A stretch of 44,682 nt of DNA, from positions 1 to 44,682 of the forward strand of contig JAUHWY010000027.1 of the NCBI GenBank assembly GCA_030427255.1, written 5' to 3'. The DNA is from Bacteroidia bacterium (lineage in GTDB: Bacteria; Bacteroidota; Bacteroidia; CAIKAF01). The notes under the pieces were generated by a model, which saw only the letters and a program-made list of their open reading frames with translations, searched no databases and was not told the origin of the DNA. Below, piece by piece: positions 7,981 through 17,309 of the stretch (the stretch's first letter is position 1; each line of letters opens with the position of its first letter). A program made the translations under genes and the position numbers.

Positions 7981-8071
7981 GACAACAAAACACAACGCGT
8001 TAACGGTCTCGGTTTGCCTAAACCGGCATAAGATCGCGATCTCCGCCAGGGACCGGCACGGATGCCCCACA

Positions 8072-8154
8072 GCTGGGCTGCTTAGGGCCGGGTGGCGGGG
8101 CGGGGTGGAGCTTTGTGGAACCACCGCGCCGCCCCCGGCCCTTGGCAGCCCAGC
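8072..8154. repeat. GC-rich long hairpin H1
   Basis: An imperfect inverted repeat with ~31-nt arms: 8072-8103 (GCTGGGCTGC, TTAGGGCCGGG...) pairs with 8124-8154 (...CCCGGCCCTT, GGCAGCCCAGC) around a 20-nt loop. It is far more GC-rich than its surroundings and lies between the HsdR-like fragment and the first glycine-rich protein gene. The remaining DNA between 7981 and 8275 holds no gene. A T-rich stretch at 8198-8220 may belong to the next gene's promoter. Confidence 0.8.
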
Positions 8155-8275
8155 GAGGAGCAGCAGGGAGGGCCCGGCCGGCGGCACCCAACACAAATTA
8201 CTTTTTTATAACCTTTTTTGCTTTGCTATAATCTTAGAAGGATGCTCCTTATCTTTCCGCTCTTAAACCAACGAT

Positions 8276-9601
8276 ATGAAGCTTCGTTTCCATTTGTTTT
8301 TTGTGGCTATTGTTTTGTCCGGACTGCTTGGTGCGCAAGGGGTGCGCATTGCCGATACGCCCGGGCAGCCTGACCCCAGCGCGGGTTTGGAGGTCGATTA
8401 TACCGACCGTGGGTTTTTGCCGCCGCGCATGACGGCTGTGCAACGCAATGCCATTGCTAATCCTGCGCAAGGCTTGGTTTTGTACAATACTACAAGCAAT
8501 TGCCTGGAAATTCGCCATGGAAACGGTTGGCAAACCTTGTCGTGTCAATGTCCGCAGCCGCCTTCGGCGCAGTTTAGCTTTAGTCCCGGTCAACCCGGAA
8601 CGGGTCAATCGGTGCAGTTTAATGCCGGGTCGGGTGGTCTAAGCTATGCCTGGCAATTTGCCAGTGGTACGCCTGCCAGCTCGGTGAGTCCATCGCCTTC
8701 GGTCACTTGGTCTCAAGCAGGTACCTATTCGGTGGTATTGCAGGTGACCGACAACAATGGCTGTACGGCAAGCGATACGCAGTCGGTAACGGTAACGTCT
8801 TGTGGGGTGGTGACGGGTAGTGTGACCTTTAATTATACGGGATCTGCCCAAACTTGGGTGGTGCCCACTTGCGTTACTTCCATTACGGTGGAAATGTGGG
8901 GTGCTTCCGGCGGCGGCAGCAGTACGGGTGGCAGCGGCCAGTCCGGTCGTGGCGGCTATGTAACCGGAGATCTTTCGGTAAGTCCCGGCGAAACCTATTA
9001 TGTGTATGTGGGTCAACAAGGCGGGGTGAGCTATTCCAATGGCGGTCCTACCAGTGCTGCGTTTAACGGGGGCGGATATGGCAATGCACATGGCTACCCC
9101 ACGCCCAGTGGAGCGGCCGGAGGCGGTGGCGCCAGCGATTTGCGCTTTAATGGTCAAAATTTAAGCGACCGCATTATGGTGGCCGGCGGTGGCGGCGGTG
9201 GTCATATTAACTACGACAACAACCGCAGGGGCGGTCCCGGAGGAAATTTAACGGCAGGAAATGGAGGCTCCAACAACGGCATTACGGCCGGAGGAACCGG
9301 CGGTAGCCAAACGTCGGGTGGCGTTGGTGGTCAATACAACGGTGCTGCGGGTAGCTTGGGCCAAGGAGGGCATGGTGTTGGTGATCCGTCGGGCGGAGGT
9401 CCATGCTGTGCTGCCGGAGGCGGTGGCGGTTACTATGGCGGTGGCGGAGGCAATCACTCCGGAGCCGGTGGTGGATCGTCGTACATTAGCGGTTACGCAG
9501 GTTGCATACCCCAAAACCATGCGTCGGGCAAGATATTTAGCAACAGCAGCATGCAGCAGGGGCAGCGCCATGGCAATGGTCAGGTGATTATAAGCTGGTA
9601 A
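8276..9601 (+). CDS. Secreted PKD plus glycine-rich (ALK-like) protein, copy 1
   Basis: A 441-residue exported protein with a signal peptide at residues 1-20 (ending LLGAQG). Residues 24-93 form a module (QPDPSAGLEVDYTDRGFLPP, QRNAIANPAQGLVLYNT) seen at the N-terminus of many Bacteroidota surface and fibre-like proteins. A PKD domain follows at ~97-175 (SYAWQFASG, AGTYSVVLQVTDNNGC). From ~184 (FNYTGSAQTWVVPTCV) to the end is a very glycine-rich domain with YYVYVGQQGG, GGGGASDLRFNG, DRIMVAGGGGGG and a final NGQVIISW, the layout of the glycine-rich domain of ALK/LTK receptors. No T9SS sorting signal is visible. A paralogue lies at 24442. It probably acts at the cell surface; ligand unknown. Confidence 0.8.
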   Translation: MKLRFHLFFVAIVLSGLLGAQGVRIADTPGQPDPSAGLEVDYTDRGFLPPRMTAVQRNAIANPAQGLVLYNTTSNCLEIRHGNGWQTLSCQCPQPPSAQFSFSPGQPGTGQSVQFNAGSGGLSYAWQFASGTPASSVSPSPSVTWSQAGTYSVVLQVTDNNGCTASDTQSVTVTSCGVVTGSVTFNYTGSAQTWVVPTCVTSITVEMWGASGGGSSTGGSGQSGRGGYVTGDLSVSPGETYYVYVGQQGGVSYSNGGPTSAAFNGGGYGNAHGYPTPSGAAGGGGASDLRFNGQNLSDRIMVAGGGGGGHINYDNNRRGGPGGNLTAGNGGSNNGITAGGTGGSQTSGGVGGQYNGAAGSLGQGGHGVGDPSGGGPCCAAGGGGGYYGGGGGNHSGAGGGSSYISGYAGCIPQNHASGKIFSNSSMQQGQRHGNGQVIISW

Positions 9602-9700
9602 AACCAAGGATAAATGGGCAAAGAAGCCCGGATTTGTAGGGTATTTTTCATTTGGAATAAAAAAAGAAGAAACCGGGTTTCATTCTGAGGCTTTTATTCC

Positions 9701-9708
9701 TACTTTTG
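9701..9708 (+). promoter_or_regulatory. -7 promoter box for the atp operon
   Basis: TACTTTTG matches the Bacteroidota -7 consensus TAnnTTTG exactly and lies 24 nt ahead of the GTG start of atpB. No clear -33 TTG is seen. Confidence 0.55.
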
Positions 9709-9732
9709 CCCCCGGAAAAACCGGAACAAGTT

Positions 9733-11159
<1,427 letters not shown>

Positions 11160-11167
11160 ACAGCAAT

Positions 11168-11210
11168 GGAAAAGGCCGCCGGCGGTTGGCCGGCGTTGCC
11201 TTTCCTTTTT
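11168..11210 (+). terminator. Hairpin with T-run between atpE and atpF
   Basis: GGAAAAGGC...GCCGGC pairs with GCCGGC...GCCTTTCC (11168-11205, loop GGTTG, one internal bulge) and is followed by five T and then A-rich DNA. It could be a partial terminator or an mRNA-stabilising 3' end giving extra atpE transcript, in line with the high copy number of subunit c. No measurement supports this yet. Confidence 0.5.
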
Positions 11211-11234
11211 AAAAAAACTTTATTCCATTAAGCC

Positions 11235-11729
11235 ATGGATCTGTTAAACCCCAGCATTGGACTAGTCGTATGGATGACCATCAGTTTTGTCATCCTTATG
11301 TTTTTGTTGCGCAAATTCGCTTGGAAGCCTATTCTTACGGGAATTAAAAGCCGTGAGGACCGCATTGAGCAGGCTTTAGCTTCGGCCAAAGAAGCCGAGG
11401 AGCGCATGGCTCAATTGCAGTCTGACAACGAGAAATTGTTGGTAGAAGCACGCAAAGAGCGCGATCAAATGCTCAAGGATGCCCGCGATGCCCGCGAACG
11501 TTTGATTGCCGAGGCCAAAGGAGAGGCCAAAGAAGAGGCAGGTCGTATGATTCAGCAGGCCAGGGAAGCCATTAAGAACGAACAGGCGCGTGTAATGACC
11601 GACCTGCGCAACGAGGTGGCTCGTTTGTCTGTGGATATTGCAGAAAAAATTCTTCGCGAGAAATTGGAAGAGGGCGGCAAGCACGAGGCCATCGTGGAGC
11701 GCTCGCTTCAGGAAATCCGCATGAACTAA
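11235..11729 (+). CDS. atpF: ATP synthase Fo subunit b
   Basis: The 164-residue stator stalk protein. One N-terminal membrane helix (residues ~9-27, GLVVWMTISFVILMFLL) with the family's KPIL motif is followed by a long charged coiled coil (SREDRIEQALASAKEAEERM onwards) reaching to the C-terminus, where it would contact delta. The stop is six nucleotides before the atpH start. Confidence 0.96.
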   Translation: MDLLNPSIGLVVWMTISFVILMFLLRKFAWKPILTGIKSREDRIEQALASAKEAEERMAQLQSDNEKLLVEARKERDQMLKDARDARERLIAEAKGEAKEEAGRMIQQAREAIKNEQARVMTDLRNEVARLSVDIAEKILREKLEEGGKHEAIVERSLQEIRMN

Positions 11730-11735
11730 TATCCA

Positions 11736-12308
11736 ATGAAAGGTTTTTCTACGGTAGCTAACCGATACGCAGGTGCCTTGCTGAGTTTGTCTAATGAGGC
11801 CAATTCCAGTCAGGTTATTGCTCAAGATTTCGCCTCCTTTTTGGACGTGTGGAATCAGAGCAGCGAAGTACGTAGCTTTTTAAAGAATCCTGTACTTCAG
11901 CCCGGGCTCAAAATTCCTTTTATTCAAGAGGCGTTTGGTAAGTCTTTTCAGGACTTGACCCTACGTTTTATGATAAAGATGGTCAGGGCTCGTAGGGCTT
12001 CCTTGTTGGGAGAAGTGGCCGAGTCTTTTGCCGCTCAATACCGCCGCCAGCAAAAGGTGTTGGAAGTGCAAGTGAAGTCTGCTGTGCCCCTTAGCGACAG
12101 CACTAGAAAAGCGATTCAAGATTGGGTGATGGGTCGTCCTGAATTCAGTGGATGGACATCCATTGCTCTGCATGAACAAGTACAAAGCGACCTTATTGGG
12201 GGGTTGGTGCTTCAGGTAGAAGGCCAGGAATTGGACCTTAGCTTGGAAAGAAAGCTGGAAGACTTTAGAAAGCAATTCAGCAAGAACCTTTACGTGGCAG
12301 ACTTTTAA
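11736..12308 (+). CDS. atpH: ATP synthase F1 subunit delta
   Basis: The 190-residue delta subunit that ties the b stalk to the top of the F1 head. The N-terminal helical domain begins STVANRYAGALLSLS. The C-terminal part has the family pattern VQSDLIGGLVLQVEGQELDLSLERKL. Normal length. It follows atpF by six nucleotides; 113 nt separate it from the next gene, unlike the tight spacing elsewhere in the operon. Confidence 0.94.
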   Translation: MKGFSTVANRYAGALLSLSNEANSSQVIAQDFASFLDVWNQSSEVRSFLKNPVLQPGLKIPFIQEAFGKSFQDLTLRFMIKMVRARRASLLGEVAESFAAQYRRQQKVLEVQVKSAVPLSDSTRKAIQDWVMGRPEFSGWTSIALHEQVQSDLIGGLVLQVEGQELDLSLERKLEDFRKQFSKNLYVADF

Positions 12309-12369
12309 TTGGTAAACTGGACTAAATAGCTTATATTCCGATGATAACCCAGCACAATACGTCAAGGTC

Positions 12370-12389
12370 CACTTTTCCTAGGAAAAGTG
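12370..12389. promoter_or_regulatory. Perfect 20-bp palindrome upstream of the inserted atp-operon gene
   Basis: CACTTTTCCTAGGAAAAGTG reads the same on both strands, 32 bp before the ATG of the exported-protein gene. There is no T-run, so it is not a standard terminator. It could be an operator or an RNA-processing hairpin. Confidence 0.5.
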
Positions 12390-12421
12390 CATTTGGCCTG
12401 TGCTCCAAAAAATCAATAGGA

Positions 12422-12928
12422 ATGATGCGAACTGTTTGTGTAAGCCTTTTTACTGTTTTGTTGAGCTTTGCTTTTAGCAAGCAAAGTTTTGCCCAATTGA
12501 CTGCCGATGTTAAAATCAAAAAGAACACGGTAATTATAGACGAAGTTCCGGCCTTTGAGATTTTTCCGGATGCCGATGGCAATGGTTTTGATTTGCTCAC
12601 GCTCAAAGGCGACACTTTAATGAAGGTGCGTCACCGAGCCTATAAAAATCCGGACAACTATACGCCACAGAACCCAACGGGTCAAGTAGATTATTACGAG
12701 CTTATTTTCCCCACCTTGGGCAATAAATCTTGCGAATTGCCTTATCCTATGGCACCGAGCAAGCGCGTAGTGGTTAACGAAATTGTAGTTCCCAACGATG
12801 TGATTTGGGACAACGAAGTGGATGATGGCGCTGCAGACATCATGGTAAACACTTACGGTAAAGACTTTTCTGCAGCACGCGACACCGTGGTGCGCAAATA
12901 CGGAAGTAAAAAAATCATCATCAAATAA
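12422..12928 (+). CDS. Exported protein of unknown function inside the ATP synthase operon
   Basis: A 168-residue protein starting [25 protein letters not shown], a clear signal peptide with cleavage after FAQ; an upstream ATG at 12341 would bury this signal, so 12422 (or 12425) is preferred. The mature part is beta-rich and polar ([55 protein letters not shown]) and ends KKIIIK. No family was recognised. It lies in the same orientation between atpH and atpA, 11 nt before atpA, so it must be co-transcribed with the complex, although a periplasmic or outer-membrane protein has no known role in F1Fo. A 20-bp perfect palindrome precedes it. Confidence 0.75.
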   Translation: MMRTVCVSLFTVLLSFAFSKQSFAQLTADVKIKKNTVIIDEVPAFEIFPDADGNGFDLLTLKGDTLMKVRHRAYKNPDNYTPQNPTGQVDYYELIFPTLGNKSCELPYPMAPSKRVVVNEIVVPNDVIWDNEVDDGAADIMVNTYGKDFSAARDTVVRKYGSKKIIIK

Positions 12929-12939
12929 CCTTTAGAGGT

Positions 12940-14526
12940 ATGGCAGAAATAAAGCCCGCAGAAGTAACCGCAATCCTACGTCAGCAATTATCAGGCATGG
13001 CGCAGGAAACCCAACTCGAAGAAGTGGGAACCGTGCTCCAAGTAGGTGACGGTGTAGCGCGGATTTATGGCTTGAACAACGTAGAAGCCGGTGAGCTCAT
13101 TGAGTTTTCCAATGGTTTGCGTGCCATTGTACTTAACTTGGAAGAAGACAATGTTGGAGCCGTATTGTTGGGCGAGTCCAAAGGCGTTAAAGAGGGCGAT
13201 ACCGTGCGCCGAACCAACCGCATTGCGTCTATCAATGTAGGCGAAGGCATGCTCGGAAGGGTAATCAATACCTTGGGTGACCCGATTGACGGCAAAGGCC
13301 CCATTCAAGGCGAGGTTTACGAAATGCCTTTGGAGCGCAAAGCTCCCGGAGTTATTTTCCGCCAACCTGTGAACGAACCTCTACAAACCGGTATCAAGGC
13401 CATCGATGCTATGATTCCTATCGGTAGAGGACAAAGGGAATTGATTATTGGTGACCGCCAAACCGGTAAAACTGCCGTGGCCATCGATACCATTATTAAT
13501 CAAAAGGAATTCTTTGACCGCGGAGAACCTGTTTTCTGTATTTACGTAGCGATTGGGCAAAAGTCCAGCACCGTGGCCGGAATCGCTAAGGTGCTTGAGG
13601 AAAAAGGTGCCTTGGATTATACTGTAATCGTGTCTTCTTCGGCTTCTGATCCTGCGCCTATGCAGTTTTATGCTCCCTTTGCCGGAGCTGCCATTGGCGA
13701 ATTTTTCCGCGATACAGGTCGTCCCGCATTGATTGTATACGATGACTTGTCTAAACAAGCCGTAGCTTACCGTGAGGTGTCTTTGTTGCTTCGTCGTCCT
13801 CCGGGCCGTGAAGCTTATCCCGGTGACGTATTCTATTTGCACTCCCGCTTGCTTGAGCGTGCCGCCAAGGTCATCAGCAACGATGAAATTGCCAAAGGCA
13901 TGAACGATTTGCCTGCATCGCTAAAAGATGTGGTAAAAGGTGGCGGAAGCTTAACGGCTCTTCCTATTATTGAAACTCAAGCGGGCGACGTTTCGGCCTA
14001 TATTCCTACCAATGTAATTTCAATTACCGACGGTCAGATTTTCTTGGAGTCCAACCTGTTTAACTCCGGGGTACGTCCTGCCATTAACGTGGGTATTTCC
14101 GTTAGCCGGGTAGGTGGTTCTGCTCAAATTAAGCCCATGAAGAAGGTGGCCGGTACGCTAAAGCTTGACCAAGCTCAGTACCGCGAATTGGAAGCGTTTT
14201 CTAAGTTTGGTTCAGACCTTGACGCCTCTACCAAATCGGTGTTGGACAAAGGGGCCCGCAACGTGGAAATCCTTAAACAAGGGCAGTTCCGTCCTATGGC
14301 CGTTGAAAAGCAAGTAGCTATGATTTTTGCCGGTACCCGCAACCTGTTGCGCGAGGTGCCTGTGAAAAAAGTAAAGGAGTACCAAGATGCTTATTTGGCT
14401 GCCTTAGAAGCTTCGCACCAAGATATTTTGGACCGCATCCGCAAGGGTGAATACAGCGATGAAATCACGGGTGTACTTGAAAAAGTAGCCAAAGGAGTAG
14501 CAAAAACTTTCGCAACCGAAGCTTAA
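12940..14526 (+). CDS. atpA: ATP synthase F1 subunit alpha
   Basis: The 528-residue regulatory nucleotide-binding subunit of the F1 head. Walker A is [11 protein letters not shown] (residues ~172-182), the Walker B region is [16 protein letters not shown], and the conserved [27 protein letters not shown] segment carrying the arginine finger is intact (broken here as [10 protein letters not shown], then GVRPAINVG). Normal length and unbroken. The start lies 11 nt after the inserted exported-protein gene and the stop 9 nt before atpG. Confidence 0.98.
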   Translation: MAEIKPAEVTAILRQQLSGMAQETQLEEVGTVLQVGDGVARIYGLNNVEAGELIEFSNGLRAIVLNLEEDNVGAVLLGESKGVKEGDTVRRTNRIASINVGEGMLGRVINTLGDPIDGKGPIQGEVYEMPLERKAPGVIFRQPVNEPLQTGIKAIDAMIPIGRGQRELIIGDRQTGKTAVAIDTIINQKEFFDRGEPVFCIYVAIGQKSSTVAGIAKVLEEKGALDYTVIVSSSASDPAPMQFYAPFAGAAIGEFFRDTGRPALIVYDDLSKQAVAYREVSLLLRRPPGREAYPGDVFYLHSRLLERAAKVISNDEIAKGMNDLPASLKDVVKGGGSLTALPIIETQAGDVSAYIPTNVISITDGQIFLESNLFNSGVRPAINVGISVSRVGGSAQIKPMKKVAGTLKLDQAQYRELEAFSKFGSDLDASTKSVLDKGARNVEILKQGQFRPMAVEKQVAMIFAGTRNLLREVPVKKVKEYQDAYLAALEASHQDILDRIRKGEYSDEITGVLEKVAKGVAKTFATEA

Positions 14527-14535
14527 TTTAAGGCC

Positions 14536-15414
14536 ATGCCGAACTTAAAAGAAGTCCGAAATCGAATTACTTCGGTCAATTCGACCCGACAAATTACCAG
14601 TGCTATGAAGCTGGTGTCGGCAGCAAAGCTTCGTCGTGCACAAGACGCCATTACCAATATGCGTCCTTACGCCGAAAAGCTAAGCGAGGTTATGGGTAAT
14701 TTGAGTCAAGCCGCCGAAGGAAGCGATAGCCCCTATATGGAGCAGCGCGAGGTGGAACACATTACCTTGGTTTTGGTAACGTCTAACCGTGGTCTTTGTG
14801 GTGCCTTCAACGCCCAAATCATTCGCCGTGCTAAAGTCTTGGTTTCTACTACCTATGCTGATTACGCCAAAAGCGGCAAGTTGAGCTTGGTTACGGTTGG
14901 GAAAAAGGCATCGTCTTGGGCGGCGCAAAGTGGTTTAAACCACCAAGCCTCTTACGATGAGCTTTACACCGATTTGAGCTTCCCCAATGTGGTACCTGCT
15001 GCGGAATCATTGATGCAGCAGTTTGCTTTGGGCGAAACAGATAAGGTGGTCCTTATTTACAACCGTTTTGTAACCGCTGCCGCTCAATTGGTAACCGAAG
15101 AGCAAATGCTTCCTGTTATGCCTCCCCAAAGCACGGAGGCTAAAGGAAATGGGGTAGAGTATATTTACGAGCCCGACAAGGCCAGTATTTTGGAAAACTT
15201 GATTCCCATTAGCCTTAAAACACAATTTTTTAAGGTGTTGCTTGACAGTCATGCTTCGGAACACGGAGCACGGATGACGGCTATGCATAAGGCAACCGAT
15301 AATGCGGGAGAATTGCTCAAAAGCCTTAAACTTAGCTACAACAAAGCGAGGCAAGCGGCCATTACCAACGAAATTTTGGAAATTGTGGCCGGTGCGGAAG
15401 CCTTGGAGAGCTAA
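14536..15414 (+). CDS. atpG: ATP synthase F1 subunit gamma
   Basis: The 292-residue central rotor shaft. The N-terminal helix has the family signature NSTRQITSAMKLVSAAKLRRAQ, the middle has TSNRGLCGAFN, and the C-terminal helix ends KARQAAITNEILEIVAGAEAL. It is the last gene of this cluster and is closed by a strong terminator. atpD and atpC do not follow; in Bacteroidota they commonly form a separate locus. Confidence 0.97.
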   Translation: MPNLKEVRNRITSVNSTRQITSAMKLVSAAKLRRAQDAITNMRPYAEKLSEVMGNLSQAAEGSDSPYMEQREVEHITLVLVTSNRGLCGAFNAQIIRRAKVLVSTTYADYAKSGKLSLVTVGKKASSWAAQSGLNHQASYDELYTDLSFPNVVPAAESLMQQFALGETDKVVLIYNRFVTAAAQLVTEEQMLPVMPPQSTEAKGNGVEYIYEPDKASILENLIPISLKTQFFKVLLDSHASEHGARMTAMHKATDNAGELLKSLKLSYNKARQAAITNEILEIVAGAEALES

Positions 15415-15435
15415 GGCCAAACTATACCATAAAAG

Positions 15436-15459
15436 ACCTGCTTTGGCAGGTTTTTTTTT
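15436..15459 (+). terminator. Intrinsic terminator of the atp operon
   Basis: A perfect 6-bp stem ACCTGC / GCAGGT with loop TTTG is followed by a run of nine T, 22 bp after atpG. Confidence 0.9.
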
Positions 15460-15588
15460 GCTTTAAACCTAGGTAGGATGGAGCCGGTAACTTTTAAAAA
15501 AACAAAACAAAAGCTTAATTTTCATTAAGCATCAAAAGTCAAATCGGCTGCTTGACTTATCTTCACCCTACTTTTTAATCGATTTGCT

Positions 15589-17196
15589 ATGTTAAACCGT
15601 TTCTTTATCAATCGTATCTCCGGCCTCCTTATGGCGTGGGTGCTGGTGCTTCCCCTGTTTTCACAAGACGACACGCCCCCCAAAGATTGGTTCCATCGTG
15701 ATTTGGCCAGCCAACAATATGCGGGAGTCTCTTCCTTCCAAGCTTATGAATTACTTAAAGGACGTCAATCGCGCACCGTTGTGGTAGCGGTTATTGACTC
15801 TGGAGTAGATATCGAGCACGAAGACCTTAAAGAGGTTATTTGGGTAAACGAAGACGAAATCCCCAACAATGGTATTGACGATGATAACAACGGTTATGTA
15901 GACGATATTCACGGTTGGAACTTTATTGGTGGTAAAGACGGAAGCCACATCAACCAAGATGCTTTGGAAATGACCCGCATTGTAGCGGCTTGGAGTACTA
16001 AGTTTCAAAATGCCGATCCAAAACAACTCAGTAAAGAAGACCGCAAGCGTTATGAGATTTTCCAAGCAGCCCGCAAAGAGTTGATGGAAAAACGTGAGGA
16101 AGCCGAGAAGAACTTAGCCACCTATTCCACCATTGATGAAAAACTGAAATTGGTCATTGAGGCAGGCAAAAAGGAAGGTCTTAGCGAAGTTACCGGCAAA
16201 AACATGTCTCAAATCAATGCGGCCGGAAACGAGGAGCTTACGGCAGCCATAGAAATGGTTAAAATGATTACTGCCGATGACCCGGAAGTGGAACTCAGCA
16301 GCATCCGTGAGGAGCTTAAAGGAGCGTTGGATTACTTCAACAACTCTCTGAACTACCACCTCAATACGGCTTTTGATCCCCGTTCTATTGTTGGCGACGA
16401 TTATGCCAACTCCAACGAACGCATTTATGGCAACAACGACGTTATTGGCCCTGATGCCACCCACGGCACGCACGTAGCCGGTATCATTGCCGCTCAGCGG
16501 GGCAACGGCATTGGAATGGATGGCATTGCCGACAATGTGCGCATTATGGTACTTCGTTGCGTACCCGACGGAGACGAGCGCGACAAAGACGTTGCCAACT
16601 CTATCCGCTATGCTGCCGACAACGGGGCACATATTATTAATATGAGCTTTGGAAAAGGCTACGCCTGGGACAAAGAAGCCGTGGACGAGGCCGTAAAATA
16701 TGCCGAAGCCAAAGGAGTTTTGTTGATTCATGCCGCAGGCAATGAATCGCAAGATGTGGACGAAGAAGTGCGCTACCCAACCCGCTATTACGATCGCGGT
16801 GGAAAAGCCAAAACCTGGATGGAAATTGGCGCCCTTTCCTGGAGATCGGCTCCCCGTCAGGTAGGTAGCTTTAGCAATTACGGCAAAAAGACCGTGGACT
16901 TGTTCTCTCCCGGGGTTGCTATTTACAGCACCGTTCCCGGTAGCGAATACGAATCGCTCCAAGGCACCTCGATGGCTGCTCCTGCCGCCGCCGGTGTAGC
17001 AGCAGTTATTATGAGCTATTTCCCCGATTTTAGCGCCAAGGATGTGCGCAAAATCCTCGAGAAATCTGCCATTACTACCAAAGAGGAAGTACAAATTCCG
17101 GGATCCAAAGAGAAGACCACCTTCGATAAGCTGTCCAGAACCGGAGGCCGAATCAACCTTTTGGAAGCCGTTAAGTTGGCTTTAAAAAAGTCCTAA
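15589..17196 (+). CDS. Secreted subtilisin-like serine protease (S8 family)
   Basis: A 535-residue exported protease with an N-terminal signal (LLMAWVLVLPLFSQ, ending near residue 26). The catalytic triad is complete: Asp70 in VVAVIDSGVD, His292 in ATHGTHVAGI, Ser461 in GTSMAAPAA. Between Asp and His lies an insertion of about 170 residues (roughly 110-275), charged and helical (KELMEKREEAEKN), longer than in classical subtilisins but typical of Bacteroidota S8 proteins. No T9SS sorting domain is present, so it is probably periplasmic or membrane-associated. TTGACTT at 15552 and TACTTTTT at 15569-15576 could form an imperfect promoter. It is a single-gene unit between two terminators. Confidence 0.93.
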   Translation: MLNRFFINRISGLLMAWVLVLPLFSQDDTPPKDWFHRDLASQQYAGVSSFQAYELLKGRQSRTVVVAVIDSGVDIEHEDLKEVIWVNEDEIPNNGIDDDNNGYVDDIHGWNFIGGKDGSHINQDALEMTRIVAAWSTKFQNADPKQLSKEDRKRYEIFQAARKELMEKREEAEKNLATYSTIDEKLKLVIEAGKKEGLSEVTGKNMSQINAAGNEELTAAIEMVKMITADDPEVELSSIREELKGALDYFNNSLNYHLNTAFDPRSIVGDDYANSNERIYGNNDVIGPDATHGTHVAGIIAAQRGNGIGMDGIADNVRIMVLRCVPDGDERDKDVANSIRYAADNGAHIINMSFGKGYAWDKEAVDEAVKYAEAKGVLLIHAAGNESQDVDEEVRYPTRYYDRGGKAKTWMEIGALSWRSAPRQVGSFSNYGKKTVDLFSPGVAIYSTVPGSEYESLQGTSMAAPAAAGVAAVIMSYFPDFSAKDVRKILEKSAITTKEEVQIPGSKEKTTFDKLSRTGGRINLLEAVKLALKKS

Positions 17197-17264
17197 GCAA
17201 TAGCCGGGTGCCAAGCTACCCTAAAGCTTAAGATGAGAATCATAAAAGGCACATTTTTTGTTGC

Positions 17265-17294
17265 AAAAGGGCAAGAGTTTTCTTGCCCTTTTTT
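17265..17294 (+). terminator. Intrinsic terminator after the S8 protease gene
   Basis: A perfect 12-bp stem AAAAGGGCAAGA / TCTTGCCCTTTT with loop GTTT ends in a T-run. It is symmetric enough to work in either direction and lies just ahead of the next start codon at 17310. Confidence 0.9.
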
Positions 17295-17309
17295 AAAACC
17301 TTCGGGAAA

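Noticed and set aside
1598-8006. Integron attC sites at the TTAACGG motifs
   Set aside because: The heptamers do not fit the attC core GTTRRRY, no paired core sites were found and no integrase gene is present.
7961-8266. Continuation of the HsdR-like reading frame to 8266
   Set aside because: After 7960 the translation shows no HsdR resemblance and crosses a GC-rich hairpin; it is open only by chance.
8448-9607. Additional genes in other frames of the first glycine-rich gene
   Set aside because: GC-rich Gly codons keep other frames open; none shows domain or signal features.
9615-9628. Terminator after the first glycine-rich gene
   Set aside because: The GGGC/GCCC stem has only four pairs and no T-run directly after it.
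16114-17094. Long minus-strand gene opposite the S8 protease
   Set aside because: It is the antisense of a well-supported coding region and has no recognisable motifs or start context.
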